From the NCBI RefSeq assembly GCF_009870125.1, contig NC_046683.1:13587001-13651000 (forward strand): a stretch of DNA of 64,000 nucleotides, given 5' to 3'. The position numbers were made by a program, and so were the translations under genes. Of the stretch, positions 59,882-64,000 are shown piece after piece; the stretch's first letter is position 1, and each line of letters begins with the position of its first letter. The DNA is from Drosophila pseudoobscura. Lineage: Eukaryota > Arthropoda > Insecta > Diptera > Drosophilidae. The notes under the pieces are model-generated. The model did no database searches. It was not told the DNA's origin and saw only the letters and a list, made by a program, of their open reading frames with translations.

Positions 59882-62800
59882 TTATTCCCTCAGCTCTTCC
59901 GCTGATTGCGATTGAGTCTGTGCCTGAGTTGGAACCTGAACCGAAACCAAAGACGAGGCCGTAACCAAAGACTGAGACTGCGACTGCGGCTGGTGCTGCG
60001 GCTGGTGCTGCGGCTGGTGCTGCAGCTGCTGCTGATGTTGTGCCGGCGATGGCGGCGGTCCAAATTTGCTGGTTATCTTGTGCGAGGCATTGACAATGGC
60101 CAGCTCATGCTTGGAGTCCAGATCACAATCGTACAGACCGCTCAGCGAGTCCAGGCTTAACAGACGAGAGCTGGCGCGACTCGACACTGAGGTGTCATCC
60201 ACATCGGGGGCATTGTAGAGCGAATTGACATCCGAGAGAGCGCCCTCGGCATCGGTAAGACCGGCCTCATTCAGCAGCGAGATATTTTCCAGGCCCGGTT
60301 CATCCGTAATATACCCAGTGGACTCGGCACCACCTAAAACAAAGCAAAGAAACGAGTTTGGATTACGGGAAACCATAAAGGATAAACGGTTTACCTGTGG
60401 CCTCTTCACGGCAATCATCATCCGACCATTCCGATTGGCTCTCCAATGGATTGGAGTCCATCGACTGGTGGTTGAGATGTGCTGCCCCATATTTTAGCTC
60501 ATCGTTTATCACATTCGATTCCAGGCCGCCGCCGCGCAGGCCACCGCCACCGCAAACGCCGTTTGTCAGCGGTGTCACATTGTTCTGCTCCTTCTGCTCA
60601 TGCTCGTGATCCTCCTCCTCATCATCATCATCATCGCTATCCCCAGTTGTTCGCTTATGCTTTTCTCCTGGGGCCTGCTGCAGCAGGCGCTTTTGTCGCA
60701 CATCCCGACCCACTTCATCGTCTTCGAACTCCTCGTCGGCCAGGTTATCCTCTGTGTCGTCACGCTCCTCCTGCTCCTGGACATGGTTGTATCGCTGCTG
60801 CTGTTGCTGCTGTCTCTGCAGCTGCTGCTGCTGCTGCTGCTGTTGCTGCAGCTGCTGGTGATGATGATGATGATGGTGGTGGGAGTGATGGTGATGGTAG
60901 CGCGGGTGCCGCTGCTGCTGCTGTTGCTGTTGCTCCTGCAGGCCATCCAGACTCTCGTGGCTGTATTGCAGCTCCTTGGAGCGTGGCCGTTGGCGATGTG
61001 CCCGCTGCGACTGTTGCAACTGTGGCTGCTGCTGCTCCATCATCTGATGGGGATGCGACAGGGCATGCAGTTGATTGCGATTCTCGTGCAGAATCTCGCA
61101 GGACTCCGTGTCCGATGTTTGCCTGCACAAAATGGCAATAAATATTTAAACGTTTCTCAAAAATAAACAAACAAATAAAATAAATTAAGGAAAAAAAAAA
61201 ATAAACAAATAAACCAGCAACCAAATGAATGAAAAGTTTTCCGCATACCACGTTTTTTATGGACATGGAAATGCTTGTGGGGTGTGCGGTGTGGTGGGGT
61301 GGGGTGGGGTGGGGTATGGCACTCACATTTGACTCGATTCCGAGGGATTCTTGTTGCGCGTTATCTCCTTGATGGCCTCCAGGCCCACAGGGTGCTTGGC
61401 AATCATGAAACTGCTGCTTGCGGGTAGACGGCCCATCAGGTCGTGCTCCTGCTGCTCTCGCTCCCGCTCCCGCTCGCGGCCGTTCTGATGATTGTTGTTG
61501 CCGCTGGCATTCGAGTTGCTGCCACCGCTGAGGTTTCCATTGCTGCTGCCACTGCCGCCGCTGCCACCATTGCCTGCTGTGGCTCCTCCTGTTCCCGTTC
61601 CCGTACCCGCTCCTCCCTGCGCTCCCGCCAGCTTGCTGTTGCTGACGGAATAGCTCATCTGCTTGCCATTCTCTGTGGCACTGGCGTTGGCTGCTGCCAG
61701 GCAGCGCGCCCTCGAGGATTCATTGAGCAATCGCTGCAGCTCCCTTTCGAAGGGGGATTTGGTGGTGGCAGCAACAGGCTGCTGCTGCCCCCCCTGGGCA
61801 GATCCTCCTGCCTTTTGGTAGTCGAAACTGTTGCAACTGTCGCCCTTGTTCTGGGTGTTGTTGCTCGTCGCGTTGCTGGTCGTGTGCTGGCCCTGGCTCT
61901 CGGTGGTAGAGCTAAGCTCAAAGTCCTGCAGCTGGGTCATGTCCACGACTGGCGAGGTGGGATCCACTTGAATGTCGCACGGGTACAGCCACTGCAGGGG
62001 ATTCACGAGTCCTCCTCCTGCTGCTCCTCCTCCTCCTCCACTTATGCCAGGCAGATGGAAGCCCACGGGATGGCCATTCCGATTGAGCTGGTGATGGTGG
62101 TGGCTGCCATTGATCCTGGGCGAGTCCTCATCGCCTTCGCCCTCCGTTGTCTTCGAGTAGCTCTCATCGGAGCTGCTCATCGATGGGGAGTGCGGCCGAG
62201 AGCTTAGGTCATCCGTTGAGGACATGTCACGGCTCTCGTCCAACTCTGCGGGAAGCTTGGGCAGCGGCTTCATGTACGTCCGCAGCGTGGGCTTCGGTGG
62301 CAGTGGCACCGGCACCGGCACCGGCATGACCACGGGCACCTGTTGCGAGTACATGGCATATTGCTGCTGCTGTTGCATCACTTGGTGTCCGTACAGCAGC
62401 TGCTGTGGGGCAGGAAGCGACTGCTGCTGCTGCTGTTGCGAATGCTGTGACAACACGGTGTTGGGAGAAGTGTAACGTGGTGGCTCGTACTTTGGCGCAT
62501 GCTGCATGGGCATGATCTATGGGTGTTAGTCGGTCGGTATATGTGTGTGTGTGTGTGTGTGTGTGGCAAGCGGAGATGAGCGAGCGAGAGAGAGATGTGC
62601 GAGTTGTGTGTGTGTGGCATGCAAAGAGTGAACACAAAGAGAGAGAGAGAGTTAGACACACATTTGGAGAGAGATATTTATCAGAGATTTGTATCACATT
62701 GAGAGCATTAGATTTCGGTGCAAACAGGGGGGAGTTTTGTTTGTTTTCGAGACGGGGGGAGGTGCACACATCGGGAGATCAAAGGATCAGCAACCAACAG

Positions 62801-64000
62801 ATACATATATATATAGAGAACGGATAACGAAGGTTTTTTCTATTAAAAATCCACAAAAGGGATTATTTATCTTATCATCTCTGGTATACCCTTAAGATTT
62901 CGAAATTTCTTACTGCCTGCAGCAAAAAAAAAACCAAAAAGGATCTGTGCAACAGGATTTCAAGACTTGTGTGCATTAAAACATAATAATGGACATATTA
63001 TAATAAATTCTATGTACTACTCCTTTAAAAATAAAAAACTAATATATCCTTAATTTTTGTAAATATTTCATTCATGATTTCAATGAAATTTCATGAGAAA
63101 TACACGTGCAGCAGCGCCCCTCGGTTGGTTAGGAACAAACTTTGAAGCTTAAAGATTAAGCCTATGAAGAGCTTTACATCGCAAAGCTTTCAAATTTGAA
63201 TAGCTTTGAAGGTTTTAGATATAAACCTTTTCTTACAAAAATATCTCTAAAACATAAACGTATAAGACTATCCACATCTGTTCCGTTCTGTTCTGTAAAA
63301 GTTAGTTACAAATGGGGGATGGGGGTGTGGGTATGGGGTATGGGGATGGGCAGGTACTTGGAGTTTACTCTGAAGGTTGGCTCTGGCCGTTCATAGCAGA
63401 ATCTCCTTGCCCCAGAGCCTCTCCATTTCGACAACGTCAATTTCGTCATCGTCATCATCTTCATCTTCACTCACCTTGGCTACCGGTGCGATGCTGCTGG
63501 CATGCAATAGCGGCTCGCTCTCACGGCAGTGGCCATACCCCAGGCTGGTGGCTGACGATGGCTGATGCTGATTCTGATTCTGATGCGGATTCGAATGGTT
63601 TAGATGATGCATTGGATGATGGCCATGCTGGTTAAAGGGCAACGCCATGCTGGGCGGCGGCGCGTATGTGCGCAGCTGAAGCTGATCACAATCTCGTTCG
63701 CGATCGCGATCACGCCGCGGCATCATGAAGCAGTCGCCGCCACCGCTGCCGACACCACCGCCACCGCCACCGAGCACTCCGGCCGCGTCCATGCTAAGGC
63801 TGCCATGATGCTGTGGCCGCTGGGCAAGCAGCTGTGGCGGAAGCTGCTCCAGCTGCTGATGCTGCTGGGGATGCGGATGCCTGCCACCGGGATTCGGATT
63901 TTCAATGATATTAAATTCGCGCAACATTACCGAAGGAATGGGCTGGTGCTGGAGCTGGAGCTGGTGCTGGTGTTGGAGCTGGTGGTGGAGTAGGATCTGG
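59882..64000 (-). CDS. Large poly-Gln/His protein, last four coding exons (5' end outside window)
   Basis: Not recognised. Exons: (a) beyond 64,000 to 63,475; (b) 62,516-61,327; (c) 61,122-60,395; (d) 60,333-59,882. Donors GTGAGT, GTGAGT and GTAAAC pair with acceptors ending ATAG, GCAG and TTAG. Phases 0, 2 and 1 match exactly and the frame stays open, giving about 965 residues. The protein is low complexity: Gln/His-rich (exon a, start of b, middle of c), poly-His, Gly/Ser/Asn stretches, Asp/Glu blocks and an Arg/Glu run (RERERERE). Between these lie islands that look conserved: [77 protein letters not shown], and near the C-terminus [20 protein letters not shown]. No membrane segment or enzyme motif is visible. 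It could be a scaffold or the cytoplasmic tail of a receptor whose ectodomain lies off the window. Confidence 0.8.
61294..61315 (+). other. G-quadruplex-type tract in intron between exons c and b
   Basis: Four tandem GGGGT units on the plus strand, so the pre-mRNA carries C4A repeats starting about 12 bases after the 5' splice site. Confidence 0.7.
62542..62565 (+). repeat. (GT)n microsatellite next to a splice acceptor
   Basis: In the transcript this reads (CA)n, about 25-50 bases upstream of the acceptor of exon b. Confidence 0.9.
63310..63353 (+). other. G-rich tract in intron between exons b and a
   Basis: Runs of GGGGG, GGGGG, GGG, GGGG, GGGG and GGG separated by AT/T. The pre-mRNA is correspondingly C-rich about 120-165 bases after the donor at 63,474. 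Confidence 0.6.

Noticed and set aside
60479..62207. Long Ala/Leu/Val/His-rich plus-strand frames (220, 188 and 254 codons)
   Set aside because: These are antisense readings of CAG/CAC repeats in the poly-Gln/His gene. The composition is explained by the triplets.

Overview
This window is nuclear DNA from a fly of the genus Drosophila. The evidence is the low gene density with long introns, short spliced introns inside compact genes, abundant CAA/CAG/CT/CA microsatellites, poly-Gln and poly-His tracts in protein, a TATA/initiator promoter style, and four recognisable insect genes (a netrin, an SLC46-type transporter, and a trio of antigen-5-related CAP proteins). The netrin and Ag5r genes lie near each other on the X chromosome (Muller element A) in D. 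melanogaster, so this is probably the orthologous X segment. Several degenerate dispersed repeats look like those littering obscura-group genomes, so an obscura-group species is my best guess (inference, moderate confidence).

Layout. Bases 1-17,024 are a very long intron of a Netrin-B gene on the minus strand. Its first coding exon is at 17,025-18,558 and the remaining exons lie beyond the left edge. The intron is gene-free but holds four A-rich tracts of a degenerate ATACTAGAAAA-type repeat, a family of spaced AAGTACAGTCAC motifs, and a pyrimidine-rich repeat field. NetB's leader and upstream region (18,559-19,360) carry two perfect GCAAC/GTTGC palindromes. From 19.4 to 30.4 kb there is no intact gene. 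At 26.5-28.9 kb there is an accessory block: a decayed, frameshifted coding-like sequence bracketed by inverted copies of a ~195-bp terminal-inverted-repeat element, itself bracketed by a ~60-bp direct repeat.

A four-exon major-facilitator transporter (SLC46-like) occupies 30,480-32,531 on the minus strand. Bases 32.5-49.2 kb are intergenic, with a dead LOA/R1-type LINE (about 34.96-36.09 kb), two small TA-flanked or C-rich oddities and a 9-bp minisatellite. Bases 49.2-56.5 kb hold three minus-strand secreted CAP genes (Ag5r2-like, Ag5r-like, and a third paralogue), each with its own TATA box, separated by repeat-rich spacers with a third copy of the 195-bp element, a pogo/Tigger-like MITE and a degenerate obscura-type dispersed repeat. 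Finally, 59,882-64,000 holds the last four coding exons of a large minus-strand gene I could not name. Its protein is dominated by poly-Gln, poly-His and acidic runs with a few conserved-looking islands, and it probably has a long AT-rich 3' UTR (58.0-59.9 kb).

Nothing suggests operon-like cooperation. NetB is a secreted axon-guidance cue, the transporter is a membrane protein, and the CAP genes are a tandem family. All genes seen are on the minus strand. Splice structures were built by hand from donor/acceptor consensus and reading-frame continuity; none could be checked against transcripts.
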